Assembly: GCA_031763025.1 (NCBI GenBank)
Contig: JASSKH010000010.1
Location: 7,187,901 to 7,251,900, forward strand
Direction of reading: 5' to 3'
DNA: 64,000 nt
Origin: Macrocystis pyrifera
Taxonomy: Eukaryota > Sar > Phaeophyceae > Laminariales > Laminariaceae
The notes below the pieces were generated by a model, which did no database searches, had not been told where the DNA came from, and worked only from the letters and a program-made list of their open reading frames with translations. Made by a program: the position numbers and the translations under genes. This document shows, one piece after another, positions 1-10,373 of the stretch (positions are counted from its first letter, which is position 1; every line of letters begins with the position of its first letter).

Positions 1-351
1 AGACGCACTTATGGATTTTCCCTCACCATCGACAGAGGTCTTGAACCCCGGGGTGGTCCGCCTGGAGACCGATGCCTCACGCGGGGTCTAAAGGGCCGGC
101 TTCGGCCAAACGTTTGGTGCCACAGTGCTCAATTGGTGGAGGTTCATGGCCCGATTCAGTGTGAACCTAACAAAAGTGTCAGCAAGGACGGCGTCTTTCC
201 GAACGCGGTCCCAGATAATGCGTTCGAAGTTGCGCACACCTCGACCCATGCGTTTGTTCTCGCGTGGATCTGGCGAGGACATGATCAGCTCCGCTTCGCC
301 GTGGTCCTGGAAAAGGCGAGCCTTTTCAGACATCCTATACTGCTCCGCTCA
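1..351 (-). pseudogene. NADAR (YbiA/DUF1768)-type domain relic, runs off left edge
   Basis: Reading right to left, an AEQY motif (about 349-338) is followed by SEKARLF and an open stretch to 88 with the spacing of the NADAR family (E-Q-Y..M..KA.LF, then GR.VR.F...W...R, then the F..N..M...L block). A stop at 88-90 ends this frame; the next frame continues with DP-x-stop-GIGLQAD, matching the family's DPVWGIGL.AD block with the Trp codon turned into TGA. A second TGA follows further on, and another stop lies at 349-351, just before AEQY. NADAR proteins hydrolyse N-glycosidic bonds of riboflavin intermediates or ADP-ribosylated guanine in known members. Here three stops and one frameshift make it a dead copy. 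Its end lies outside the window. Family call is by pattern only. Confidence 0.72.
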
Positions 352-3300
352 CGAACACACGACATCATAAACGACGAATGACAACAGGGATCGTTGCGAA
401 TAGAAGGGCGGATGCCCGAACAATATCACCCCTTTCGTTGAACACCCGAGAGTAAGGTAAAAGACCAACGTTGCAGGGTCGTCGGTGGCCGCAGTTGCAC
501 GGGGGGGGGGGGGGGGGGTGTACGTCTCTGAAACCACTGGGCTCCTGGTGCACAAGACGAATCCTGCCCTACGCATACTTGCTCGGTGTCACTATCGTCC
601 GTAGGAAAAAATGGCTAGGAAGTTCTCTTACTGCGCCCGATGGTCCCCGTCTTAGAACAAGGGGGGCAAGGGGCTCTGAGCCCGTTCTGCGTGACGAGAG
701 CTGCAATTCTTCGGATATTAGCGGATGTTCTGTCCGATTGATCTGGCCGGGGGCTGTGGGGTCACCACTGGCTCGTCGGGCAGTGTCAGATGTTTCCTGT
801 TTCACTAGAGCCGAAGGAGCGCTGCACACATGAGGTAGCGTGCGTGAAGACGAAAGAGGGCTCGCAGATTCAGTGGTCGGCTTCAAAACTCAGGATCGGG
901 TGGGTGACAACAAGTGTCCATCAACGAGGGCTTCCTGCCTGTATATCGAGACGAACTATCTATTCGTGTCGACTCCTCCTTGACAGGGAAAAGGGTGGAG
1001 CTGTCTCCGTCATGGCGAGGAAATTCCGAGTCGAGCTTCAACCGAGATCTCGGGGTTTTAGTGTCGGCCTTCCCGCACCTCAACCGACGGCCACCGCATG
1101 GCTGGCAGATGAGGGGGGGGACACCCTCGCTTGATAGAGCGACGATCAAGCTCAACGCGACGCATGGCTGGAGAGAGCGGCACTTGACGCGTAGGCTCTC
1201 GTGTCAAGGCTAAGAAGAGCAGCGGTCGAGGCACTGGCGTCGCTGGTTTTCGACGCCAGCGTAGGCGCCCGTGTCGCTACGTCAACCGGATGTACGGAAG
1301 TACATGCCGGGCCTAAGGCCAGAAAGCGAAGCAATGGTCGAGAAACGCCGGCGCTGAGCGCTCGGCGAGCCTGGAACACGAGCACCTTGTGAAATCAATG
1401 ATTTTCCCCCGGCAATGCTGGCAGTGGGCGCGCGGAAAGAGCCTTACCGCCGTCGAACTACCAGTTTCCGGGGCGGAATATGCCCGGCTGGCGTCCGTTC
1501 GGGTTTCTGCTAGAGTGGTGTGAGGCACCGTAACGGATCCCAGAGGCAGGGGCAGTAACGGAAGAGGCGTGAGCTGGTGGGGCACCACCTTGGTAGTCAG
1601 ACCCAGACTGCTCATAACCTTGTTCCGAGTGTGTTATGTAGCCGTCGCTTGGTTTATTCTGCTGACCTTGGCCGTGGTGCTGCCCATGACAGTGGCGGCA
1701 GCGGCACTTTTGTTTTTTTTCTGGTTGTCCTGTCTGCGGGGGGGGTTTCCTCACGGCGGTGTTGGACCATGCGTGCTTCCCAACGTCGGTACGCCTCACC
1801 GTCGTCACCGTGTGCTGCGAGATCCGGATTTAAAGTCCCGCTCGCGTTGAGGAACGGGTGTCTACACCATTTGGATTGTGAGTGTGTGTCTTCGTGGCCG
1901 TTTAGGCAGAGGCCTCGGATGTCGCAAAGTACGGCGGCACGAGCCGTCAATACGAGTAGGTCACTCCAGAGGGGAGGGTCGTTGGTCTGGGTGGACATGC
2001 AAACAGCATGAACTTCGGCATAGTGGTGCTCGTCTAGGGGCCAGCAGTTGGAAGATGTGTCAAGCCACGGGACGAGGCGATCAGGGATGAATTTGTTGAC
2101 GTCGATCACAACCGGAATATTTCTTCAGCCCGCCTGTTACGAAGGCGACTGGGAAAGCGTCCGGTCCTGGCCACGACCATTGCTGGCGGACCGGAGTCCC
2201 CGATGGGGTGGATGACCGCCCACCGGTCGAAGAATGAGGCGAAGAAAAATATTGTGTTCGTCGTTGGTGGCAGGTGTCTTATTGTTCGCCAGAGTCTGAA
2301 AACCCGACCAAACGACGTCCAAAGTGCCGAACGGCTTCGGGCTAAAGACCCTAGGTACAAAGTGGGGGTTAAGCTGGGGTTCTGTTCGTTTACCGCCGTC
2401 CGAACTACCTCCGAAACTATCTTCACCCCCGAGGCCAAAACGCGTTCAGTTCCTGTCGCTGTCGAAACAACCCCGCAAAATTCCCGGCTATAACCGTAAA
2501 AGGGGGCCCCGTAAGACGCGCCAAAACTGTGTAGTTTAGAGTAGCTACTGTAGTACCGGTGCCGACAGTTCCAACCGGAGATCCACCTAGCATAGCGCAG
2601 GTCCTGATGACTGTCTTCGTTGCACATCAAGAGATATCAGACGCGGAGGACTTAACCGAGCGCGTGGGCTGTTGCGCGGCTTCCAAAGGGCTGAGGAGGG
2701 GACATGGGGGATAGAAATGCGAGCAATGTCTTGAGACCGAGGTGTTTGTACGGCAGTTGAACGTCGGGGGCGTGGTTGATCACGCTGGCGCTGCGGCGGA
2801 GTCGATCGCGGATGATCGGGCGTGGGCAACGGTAGACGACACTGGCATGTAGCCATGGTCGGTCTTGGTCAGGTGGCCAATACGTTCGGCCGAAGGGGCA
2901 ACAACAACCAACGAAGGAATCATTTTCCTGTTGTCGCTCACGCCAGTTATTTAGGGGACGGTAGCTCGCTAGCTGTTGTCTGCATATTTAGCTGGAGCTA
3001 CTGGCTCCGTAGGCTTTTCCTCGTGAGCGGTTCATGTGCCCGTTTGCGTCCGTTATTCGAGCTGCGTCCCCCATTTCCGCATCTCCCCTTTCAACCTGGT
3101 CCGTTGCACCTAACGTTGCTACCACCACTCGAGTCACTTGCGCAGAGGTAGAATCTCCCGTTATGTCTTGCTGAGTTATCTTCAACTTCTGGACGCCTGT
3201 AGTCCCGGTCGTCACCGCGGCGGTAAGATTTGTCGATAGTCCCAGCCGGACCATTTCCTACTCCTGGGTGCCGATGGACCCGATTGTCGGCGCCCGCGCG
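352..3300. other. No recognisable gene
   Basis: Short overlapping open frames on both strands, none with a family motif or convincing splice structure. An 18-base G run sits at 501-518. The minus strand at 1654-2109 is open for about 150 codons but matches nothing I know. This may be decayed mobile-element sequence. Confidence 0.5.
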
Positions 3301-3327
3301 ACGCTCGTGGTGAAAGTGGTCCGCCGT

Positions 3328-3440
3328 GTTCGTTTATAAAGATTAAACAACTGATCTACTTAGTAAGCACTGACTGGGTAGAGTGATGATTTAATCTTTG
3401 TAAGCGAACAAACGAAGTCGGGGTTTGAATCCCGCCAGTC
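3328..3440 (+). repeat. tRNA-like foldback unit 1 (SINE-like)
   Basis: Two arms, 3328-3368 and 3370-3409, are inverted copies of the same tRNA A-box-like half (CTGACT.GGTAGAG.GATTTAATC). They are followed at 3421-3434 by a B-box-like GGGTTTGAATCCCG. A tail beginning CGTCGTATTTCCGC follows and is shared with the next unit. It does not fold as a complete tRNA, so a tRNA-derived SINE fragment is the best reading. Confidence 0.6.
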
Positions 3441-3544
3441 GTCGTATTTCCGCTTTTCCTGTCGTGGGTAGAAAACGTGAAATCAAGTGGAGAGAACCAC
3501 GATAAAAGAACTAACGACTAGGTAGGGGGGCTATATAAAGGAAA

Positions 3545-3700
3545 GGGTCAGCGCTGACTGAGTAGCTGAAAGGTTTATCGGAAATATTCAGAACAATAAA
3601 GTCCCGGTTTCGACTCCCGTCAGACGTCGTATTTCCGCTTTTTGTGTCGCGGGTAAAAAACAAGGGGAGTCGAGTGGAGTGAACCACGATAAAATAACAC
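3545..3700 (+). repeat. tRNA-like SINE unit 2 with shared tail
   Basis: GCGCTGACTGAGTAGCTGAAAGG resembles the head of unit 1, with a B-box-like GGTTTCGACTCCCG at 3605-3618. The tail (CGTCGTATTTCCGC..., GGGTAAAAAAC, GTGAACCACGATAAAA) repeats that after unit 1 (3434-3505) with a few changes, so the two are tandem copies of one SINE-like unit. Confidence 0.6.
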
Positions 3701-3857
3701 TCGACCAGAGAGTCGAAAGAGTGCACCACTCGGGTACAAGAACGCACGACTAGGGAGGGAGACCGTGTGAAGGGAACACCAGGCGCTGAATAAGGGCTTG
3801 GAAACCCCGGAGAATGTTATCAGCGGGAGGCCGTGTCCAGCCCATAGGTACTTATAT

Positions 3858-4140
3858 TGTTCGGTTACAAAGGTTAAATCGCTGAGCTACACGATCAGCC
3901 TGGCTGAGTAGCTCAGCGGTTTAACCCTTAGTCTTGTGAGTAAACACTGCGGTGAAGAGCCAGGGAGGGTGTTCGCTTAGATCGTTCCAGCAGCGACGGT
4001 TCCAAGTTGTCTAGGGCTGTGTCTATCCTCTCAGGCGCTGTTATGAATTTCGCCGTGTGCTCATAAAGAGCGTTCGAGCTCTCCGCTCTCTCTCCTCCTC
4101 TGTTTTCTAATACAACTACTGTAAAAAAATAAAAAATGTA
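3858..4140 (+). repeat. tRNA-like foldback unit 3 with A-rich tail
   Basis: Arms 3858-3900 and 3901-3945 are head-to-head copies of the A-box half (TGGCTGAGTAGCTCAGCGG). The following 200 bases end in an A-rich stretch (about 4121-4138, TGTAAAAAAATAAAAAATG), as expected for a SINE 3' end. Confidence 0.55.
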
Positions 4141-4146
4141 CTTCTT

Positions 4147-4230
4147 TTGTTCGAAATATTTAGACTAAACCACTGAGCTACTCAGTCAGCGCTGACTGAG
4201 TGGCTCAGTGATTTAACCTTTATGAACAAA
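4147..4230 (+). repeat. tRNA-like foldback unit 4
   Basis: Near-perfect palindrome centred at 4190/4191: GAGCTACTCAGTCAGC meets GCTGACTGAGTGGCTC. Arms extend about 40 bases each. The copia element lies 35 bases downstream. Confidence 0.65.
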
Positions 4231-4264
4231 CACGCCGTTCGGTCGGTCCAGTAGAGGGTGATCC

Positions 4265-4542
4265 TATTGATTGTGCTCAGAAACACGACGGAGACGTTAC
4301 ATATAATATTAGGGAGTTCCATATATTGACATAGGATTATAGGAGAGGGATATTTAGTCGGATATTCGGGAGGATAAACGGGAGGTTTATTCCCGCGTCA
4401 TGTTGAATAATAATCTGCATACGATGCATGAGCTGTCACTCGACAGCTCGGATATAATACAAGAGGAGTTCCGTGTTACTGTCTGGAGTCAACCACGCGT
4501 TCCCGTGCCAGCTGCGCCTATACCTTTAGAGATCAATCAACA
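4265..4542 (+). repeat. 5' LTR of the copia element
   Basis: Identical to 9378-9655 except one base (ATATAATATT here, ATCTAATATT there). It ends in CA. The 5' edge is set by where identity stops; a canonical TG would put it at 4268. No clear TGG-type primer site follows, so the priming tRNA is unresolved. Confidence 0.92.
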
Positions 4543-4617
4543 CACTAGTGAGTCCGGCGATCTTCTATTGGCAAGCGTAGCCAAGGCCAACCTAGAGAGG
4601 TGGGAACCTGCTTCGGC

Positions 4618-5669
4618 ATGCCTAGTTTCGAGGACATGTCCAGTCAAGAAGCCAGCGTGGAGAGTGAAAAGACCATAGAGGAGATGAAGAAGAAAATAGA
4701 GGTCCTGGAAAGGACGATGGAAGAGCAGAGACTGCGCGCCGAGAGGGACGCGCAGGGAGCAGGAAAGGAAGGGGGGGCCGGTGGGGGGACGAGAGGAGAA
4801 GGAACTGCTGGAAGACAACAAGCAGCGTCGACGGTGCCGACACCTGGGCTGGAGGCCCGATCAGGCATGTCACTACCTTCTTTGTACCGCCCAAGTTTGT
4901 CCCAGTCGAGACCCCCGAAGTTCGATAACGTAGAGGCCCACTTTAGCATGTGGCGTAGTAAGTTTTTGGCATACCTATCATCGCTTGGGTGCTTGCATGT
5001 ACTCAGTAGCACAGCAAACTCAGTTATGGTGGGTGACATCAGGGTTTCGCCGGAGGAATTAGCCTCCAGACATTCCCCCCAGGAGATTAGGGACGCGAGA
5101 TTGGTGTATGGATTGATGATGGAGGCCATGACAGGATACGATATGGCTGAGTTTAGAATGCAGAAGGCAATGTCTCCGAGTGGTGCTTGGAAGGAGTTCG
5201 AAGACTATTACATGCCGAAGACGATAGCAGCAACACACAGATTGAGGAGGGAGTTTGATACCATCCGAATGGCTGAGGATGAAAACCCCTTGCTGTTCCT
5301 CGGAAGGGTGGACAAGGCAGCAGACGAGCTGGCGATGTTAGGATGTGGCAAGAGTGCAGAGGAAGTAAACCGCCACATTGTTACCAACCTCTCATCTTTG
5401 TATACTATTCAAAGCAAGTCCATTCTTTCCCGCCCTTCCATCCCCCGTTCCGAGATCGATGAGATCATCCGTGACGCGTATGCTAACGACAAGGTAGAGA
5501 AGGAGATGGTTTCTAGGGCGTTGGGCGTGCAGGGAGTGGTAGGTCAGCATGCCTTGTACGCCGGAGGTGCGCAGCCTGCCGGTGGCGGAGGTGCGGGTCC
5601 AGGAGGGGGAAGGAGGAACAGGAGAGGTGGGAGGCTCAAGGATGGGCAACAGCAGCAGCAGCAGCAGCC

Positions 5670-5713
<44 letters not shown>

Positions 5714-6587
5714 TCCAGCGACAGTATCAGCAGCAGCAGCAGCAATATCAGCAGCAGCAGCCTCAGCAGCAGCAGCAGCAGCAACGGCAGCAGCAGCGTC
5801 CTCAACAGCAGCAGCAGCACCGTCCCCATCAGCAACGTGGCAACCGGGGAGGAGCTTCGTCGGGGGGGATAACCGGCCCCAAATGGCGTTGGGATGCCGT
5901 GGCCTGCAGGTACCGTTGGGATGACTCAGTCCCAGACCCCTTCGGTACGGGTGGAGTAGTCCCCCCCATGGGTTGGGTACCTACCGACCCACCACCAGGG
6001 ACGTTGCCGCCGATGCCCCCGACGCCCGCAGCGACTCCGGCAGGCTGGGGTCCCCCACCAAACAACACATGGAGGCGCAAGGGGCCCTGCTTCCGGTGCG
6101 GCAGACCGGGCCACCACGCCGCGGAATGCCAGGCAGCTCCCGCGCAAATGAATATCGCTTTCCCGGGTGCCGCTTCTCATCAAGGTGGCTGGCTGCAGGA
6201 GACGCCCTACGGCAGTGGTGGGTATACCTCGGCCGGAGCTTCCCCGCCACAGCAACCCTCCTTCAGCACTTCCCCCTCCCCTGGCCCAGCGAACAACGGC
6301 AACCCTACGCCCACGTTCGATCCGCATCTCCTCACCGCGCAGTTTGCGCACCAAGGCAAGGCGAATGATGATTTGTTTTGGGTTAATGGGAGAGAAGAGT
6401 TTCCCGAGGAAACCGTTTGTGGGGTTACTGCCTTCGGAGGAGGAGAGCTCCCCGCCACCGCCGTCGCCGTCGCCACCACCGCCGGGTGCGCCGGAGCCTC
6501 TGAGGGGCCCCGACGTATGGCCCGAGCCACCGTCCCCATCTCCACTGCTGCCGCCGCAACCGCCGTCATCAACGCCGCTACCGCCGC

Positions 6588-6624
<37 letters not shown>

Positions 6625-6864
6625 CGCCGTCGCCACCGCCACCGCCGTCACTGTCGCCGTCGCTGCCGCCGTCATCGTCACCGCCGCCGCTACAGCCACC
6701 GTCACCGCCGCCACCGTCGCCACCGCCACCGCCGCCGCCGCCGCCGTCGCCGCCGTTATCATCGCCGTCGCCGCCGCAGCAGTCACCGCAGCCACAGCTT
6801 TCGCAGCGTGCTGCCCGGGCACTGGGTTATTATATCCCGGACCCGGGGGATGGCGATGTGCTGA
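4618..6864 (+). CDS. Copia Gag, C-terminally altered by an internal deletion
   Basis: Capsid/nucleocapsid protein of the element. I start it at the ATG at 4618 (MPSFEDMSSQ), because the in-frame GTG further upstream is not a eukaryotic start. It opens with a coiled coil (about residues 15-45). A copia-Gag core follows (about 85-310), with the F...A.HRLRREFDTIRM and L..LYT motifs. A glutamine-rich tract follows at 5650-5830, then a CX2CX4HX4C zinc knuckle at 6088-6129 (CFRCGRPGHHAAEC). After about 6430 (CGVTAF) the protease should begin, but the sequence falls into a CCG/CCA microsatellite. The Arg/His-rich end of this frame is that microsatellite read out of frame, not real Gag. Confidence 0.85.
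5648..5835 (+). repeat. CAG repeat encoding poly-Gln in Gag
   Basis: Long run of CAG codons with CAA/CTC/CGT interruptions inside the Gag frame, between the capsid-like core and the zinc knuckle. It creates spurious long open frames on both strands (poly-Ser, poly-Leu). Confidence 0.9.
6435..6800 (+). repeat. CCG/CCA microsatellite at the Gag-pol deletion joint
   Basis: Read in one frame this is the Pro/Ser-rich linker normally found between integrase and reverse transcriptase of copia elements (PPPPSPSPPPP). It then becomes pure CCG/GCC triplets. Protease and integrase are absent, so the deletion ends near 6440. Frame drift within the array disconnects the downstream pol frame. Confidence 0.75.
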
Positions 6865-7075
6865 GGGGGCGGACAAGGGGGGAGACTGCACGACACCAGG
6901 AGAGGGGTGGCGCTGTGCAGAGAGGTCGGACTAGGGGGGAGACCGCACGACACCAGGAGGGTGGGGGCGGTGTGCAGGGTGATCGGGCCAGGGGGGAAGC
7001 TGGGCGACATCCGGAAGGTGGAGATGTGCTGAGGGGGTGGACAAGAGGGGAGACTGCGCGGAACCGCGAGGCTAA
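6845..7075 (+). repeat. 57-base tandem repeat, about 3.5 units
   Basis: In the pol frame the repeat reads RTRGETARHQE-x-GGG, 18-19 residues per unit, three full copies and a partial one. It lies just before the reverse transcriptase and probably arose as linker expansion. Confidence 0.8.
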
Positions 7076-8723
7076 GGGGCATGGGCTGCTGTCGTTGATG
7101 GCAGCGCGGGAAGGTATAGGCCATGTACTTTTCCACCAAGCCCCACCGCGCGAGAACCCTCCCCTTCCCACACGCCCGGCGAGCGAGCTTTCGACGCCGA
7201 ACTCGTATGCTGAAGCGTGTGCGGACGAGTATTCGGCTATCTGGAGACAGGCGATGGACAAGGAGTACCATGGGCTGGCGGACGCGGGGACATTTGGAGC
7301 GACGTAGCAACCAAAGGGGCTCAACGTCATCTCGGCGAAGTGGGTGTTCGCCTGGAAGTCCAACGAGCATGGTGACGTGGTGCGGGCGAAAGCAAGGCTG
7401 GTGGCACGAGGTTTCAAGCAGCGTGAGGGTATTGATTTCTTTGAGACTTTTGCTCCGACGCCTGCAGCGTCTTGTTTCCGTTAGTTGGGTGCTATTGCGT
7501 GCGAGTTGGGTTTGGATTTGTGTCATTTTGATGCTGAGCAGGCGTTCGTGCAGTCGAGTTTGGATGAGGATGTATTCATGCGACTACCTCCCGGCTGCGG
7601 CGAAATGTCTGGTAAGGTGGTCAGGTTGAATCGCAGTCTCTACGGCTTGAAGCAAGCGTCGAGGTCGTGGCACAACCACCTTCTCACTCACATGAAGAGT
7701 CTAGGATTTGAGCAGAGCCCCGCTGACGCGTGTGTCATGAGGTTGGTCGAGTCGGGCTCTGTCTCCATTGTAACGGTAGTTCATGTGGATGATATTTTTG
7801 CTGTAGGACTCAAGGCTAGATGCGATCAGTTCTGTGACGACCTGAACAACCTTGTTCCGATCAACAATCTGGGCGAGTTGCGGTGGTATGCTGGTTGTTG
7901 TTTTTTGAGGGATTGGGATGCTGGTACTTTGACGATTTCGCAGCAGGCGTTCGCTGAAAATACCGCGGCGAGGTTTGGTGTTAGTTCTGGGAGGAATAAC
8001 CCGCTTTCGACTGGTGTGAAGCTCGAGGAGTTTGGCGAGAATGAACCCGTGGGTGATTGGCCTTTCCGCGAGTTGGTGGGGTGCTTGATGTGGCTTGCGA
8101 ACCAAACACGACCAGATATTGCGAACGCGGTGAGGGCGGTAGCGAGGTACACGAATAGGCCGAGGGAAGTACACTGGAAGACAGCAGTCGGTATTTTAGA
8201 GTATGTATTTTCTACGAGTGATTTCGGCATTACGTTCCAGAAGGGTAGCGGGCTTGAGCTGGTAGCGTTTGCAGATGCAGACTATGCCAACAAAGCCACT
8301 GACAGGAGGTCAGTTTCCGGTGGGGCCATCATGTGTGCTGGGGCGTGTGTGTGCTGGTTTTCTAGGACGCAGAAATGCGTCACACTCTCAACCACTGAGG
8401 CCGAATATGTAGCACTGGCAGACACCATCAAGGAGGCAATGTTCATGCGCTATGTATGGACTTTAATTTTTCCGGGGTTTGGGGAGAGATGCATTACGGT
8501 TTTCGAGGATAACGAGGGGGCAAGGCACCTGGCACAAAATCCAGTGTGCACGTCGAATTCGAAGCACATCGACGTACGACACCACTTTTTGCGCGAGCTT
8601 ATTTTTCAGGGGGAGTTTGTTATTACCCATGTAGAGTCGGAGAAACAGCATGCAGACTTCTTGACAAAGCCGCTCAACAACACGGTGTTTCGTTACCACC
8701 GGGATTTTCTGATGAATATTTGA
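7076..8723 (+). pseudogene. Copia pol: reverse transcriptase and RNase H, two in-frame stops
   Basis: A copia reverse transcriptase starts near 7240 (AMDKEYHGL). It runs through AKWVFAWK, KARLVARGFKQ and FDAEQAFVQS (first catalytic Asp). Then come LNRSLYGLKQASR and VHVDDIFAVG, the YVDD-box position with His for Tyr. RNase H follows with DADYA, STTEAEY, EDNEGA and KHIDVRHHFLRE, ending at TKPL just before the stop at 8721-8723. TAG stops interrupt the same frame at 7305-7307 and 7482-7484, and each is one base from a sense codon. No integrase lies upstream. The part after 7485 (412 codons) is intact. Full translation would need readthrough of two TAGs, so I call it a pseudogene. Confidence 0.93.
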
Positions 8724-9330
8724 CACGGTTTTTCCGAGGTGGAAGGTTCTATGTTATTTTTGAGTGAAGGATTTGTGTGAACTACGTATAAATCCGAAGA
8801 TGCTGCCGTTTTTCCCTGGCTAATTCCGAGGATGATACCATTTCGTTCATGGTGATGGATTTCGAGAGTTTTTGGTGTTTTCGAGTAGTCCCCACGTCAA
8901 ATAAAATTCAAGTGAAGGAATGTATGCTATCTCGCATTACCGTCGCGATCTGTGTATCTATGGCGGGAGTAGGGGGCAAGGAGAGACCCTTGTCCGAGGG
9001 AACGGGGTTCCTTGCGATCTCTGGCATTTATTTTCTTGGCTTAATTTTTATTCTGATGAGTATGACTACTGTGTTTTTTATATGATTTGCATTAATTCCT
9101 CATGAAATAGAGGGAGATTTTTTTGGATAAGGTTAAAAGAGAGACTGTGAAGCGCCTGGGGGCGTGTGCGGTCCATAGAAAATGTCTGAGTTGGAGAGTT
9201 TGGATAGTATTTTGGAAATTGAGAGTTTGATTTTTGGTTCTGGAGTGAAATTATGTTTCTGAATTTCGTTTGAGTTGGTCATAATATTGAGATGTTTCCA
9301 CCCAGCGGAGTCGTACATTGTAGTGTACAG

Positions 9331-9381
9331 AGCTGGGGGGATATTAAAGTATGGTCGTGTATAATGAGCAGGGGGGATATT
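9331..9381 (+). other. Polypurine tract, duplicated
   Basis: GCAGGGGGGATAT lies directly before the 3' LTR and is the expected plus-strand primer. A near copy (AGCTGGGGGGATATT, 9331-9345) lies 36 bases upstream, suggesting a small duplication of the tract. Confidence 0.65.
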
Positions 9382-9655
9382 GATTGTGCTCAGAAACACG
9401 ACGGAGACGTTACATCTAATATTAGGGAGTTCCATATATTGACATAGGATTATAGGAGAGGGATATTTAGTCGGATATTCGGGAGGATAAACGGGAGGTT
9501 TATTCCCGCGTCATGTTGAATAATAATCTGCATACGATGCATGAGCTGTCACTCGACAGCTCGGATATAATACAAGAGGAGTTCCGTGTTACTGTCTGGA
9601 GTCAACCACGCGTTCCCGTGCCAGCTGCGCCTATACCTTTAGAGATCAATCAACA
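9378..9655 (+). repeat. 3' LTR of the copia element
   Basis: Partner of 4265-4542, the same length with one mismatch. An open frame starting inside it (MLNNNLHTMHELSLDS) is present in both LTRs and has no known meaning. Confidence 0.92.
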
Positions 9656-10373
9656 GATTCTGAAGGCGTCAGGCGCTCTTCGAAGGCTGTCTACGAGGCC
9701 CATGATGGCCAACGAGCGCTGTTGCTCTTTCCAGGAACCCTCAGCCATATATTTCCAGGCCACGTTGACCGCGAGGTCGAGGTCCGACAACTCGACCCAG
9801 GAGGAAGCGGGCGCTAGAAACCACTGCTGCGGCCGCCTCCAACGGCAAGCACCCGCAGGCCTGATCCGTCATGCAGACGACACTGCCTTGCAAGTGTCGG
9901 TGCCTCCGGGCTTCCGGAAGGGCACGTCGATTGGCGACCTCGCTGGGGGGGTGCTGTGTAAACTAGCAGCCAAAACTGTGGGACTGACCTGCTTGGTGCC
10001 ATGTCCGGGGGCTGAAACGGGAATGGTCAGAGCGGTTGGCAGGCTCACAGCTGGCGCGACCGGAGCAAAGGATAGCTCCCAGCTGGAGTTGGGCGGAGAG
10101 GCATCGATGTGCCGATGGTGTCGCATGGCGGTCGCAGCTCGGGCAGTCCGCAACGCTTTCCTGGTGCGGGAGGTGGAAAGAATGATTCCTGAGAGGCACA
10201 GTCGGGAGCCGTTGCCGATTCTCTGGCCTTGGTGAGTGCAATATCCCAGCTCCGCCTCATTTTCTCCAAGGCGGCGCCGATGACTTCGGTCTGGTCCAAG
10301 GCCCGCTCCTCCGCGACGATATCAGCGTGGTAGTCAACCGAGAGCTCCGCGTCTATCGCACCAGTGCTGCCAG
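9656..10373 (-). pseudogene. Unrecognised degenerate coding region
   Basis: The minus strand is open from about 10373 to 10045 with helical, charged composition (DQTEVIGAALEKMRRSWDI), and again near 9785-9656 (LAVNVAWKYMAEGSWKEQQ). Frames break between these parts. It could be Gag-like sequence of an older retroelement that the copia element later hit, but no diagnostic motif is present. Confidence 0.25.

Larger units (their letters stand above)
4265..9655 (+). mobile_element. Ty1/copia LTR retrotransposon, young but defective (5.39 kb)
   Basis: Two direct 278-base repeats (LTRs) bracket a copia-order coding region: Gag with a zinc knuckle, then reverse transcriptase and RNase H of copia type. 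I found a single base difference between the LTRs, so insertion was recent. Protease and integrase are missing: Gag passes directly into the Pro/Ser-rich linker that normally precedes the reverse transcriptase. The flanks GATCC (4260-4264) and GATTC (9656-9660) could be a 5-base target duplication with one mismatch. Because the interior is deleted and has stops while the LTRs are almost identical, the copy was probably inserted already defective, using proteins supplied in trans. Confidence 0.95.

Noticed and set aside
3328-4230. Functional tRNA genes
   Set aside because: A and B boxes are present in places, but the stems do not pair and no anticodon arm forms.
5549-5872. Poly-Ser plus frame and poly-Leu minus frame over the CAG tract
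   Set aside because: Shadows of the poly-Gln codons of Gag.
6560-6864. Arg/His-rich C-terminus of the 754-codon Gag frame
   Set aside because: CCG/GCC microsatellite read out of frame; the Pro-rich linker is in another frame.
9513-10235. 240-codon frame starting in the 3' LTR
   Set aside because: It begins inside the LTR, has no motif, and is the antisense of a somewhat better minus-strand frame.
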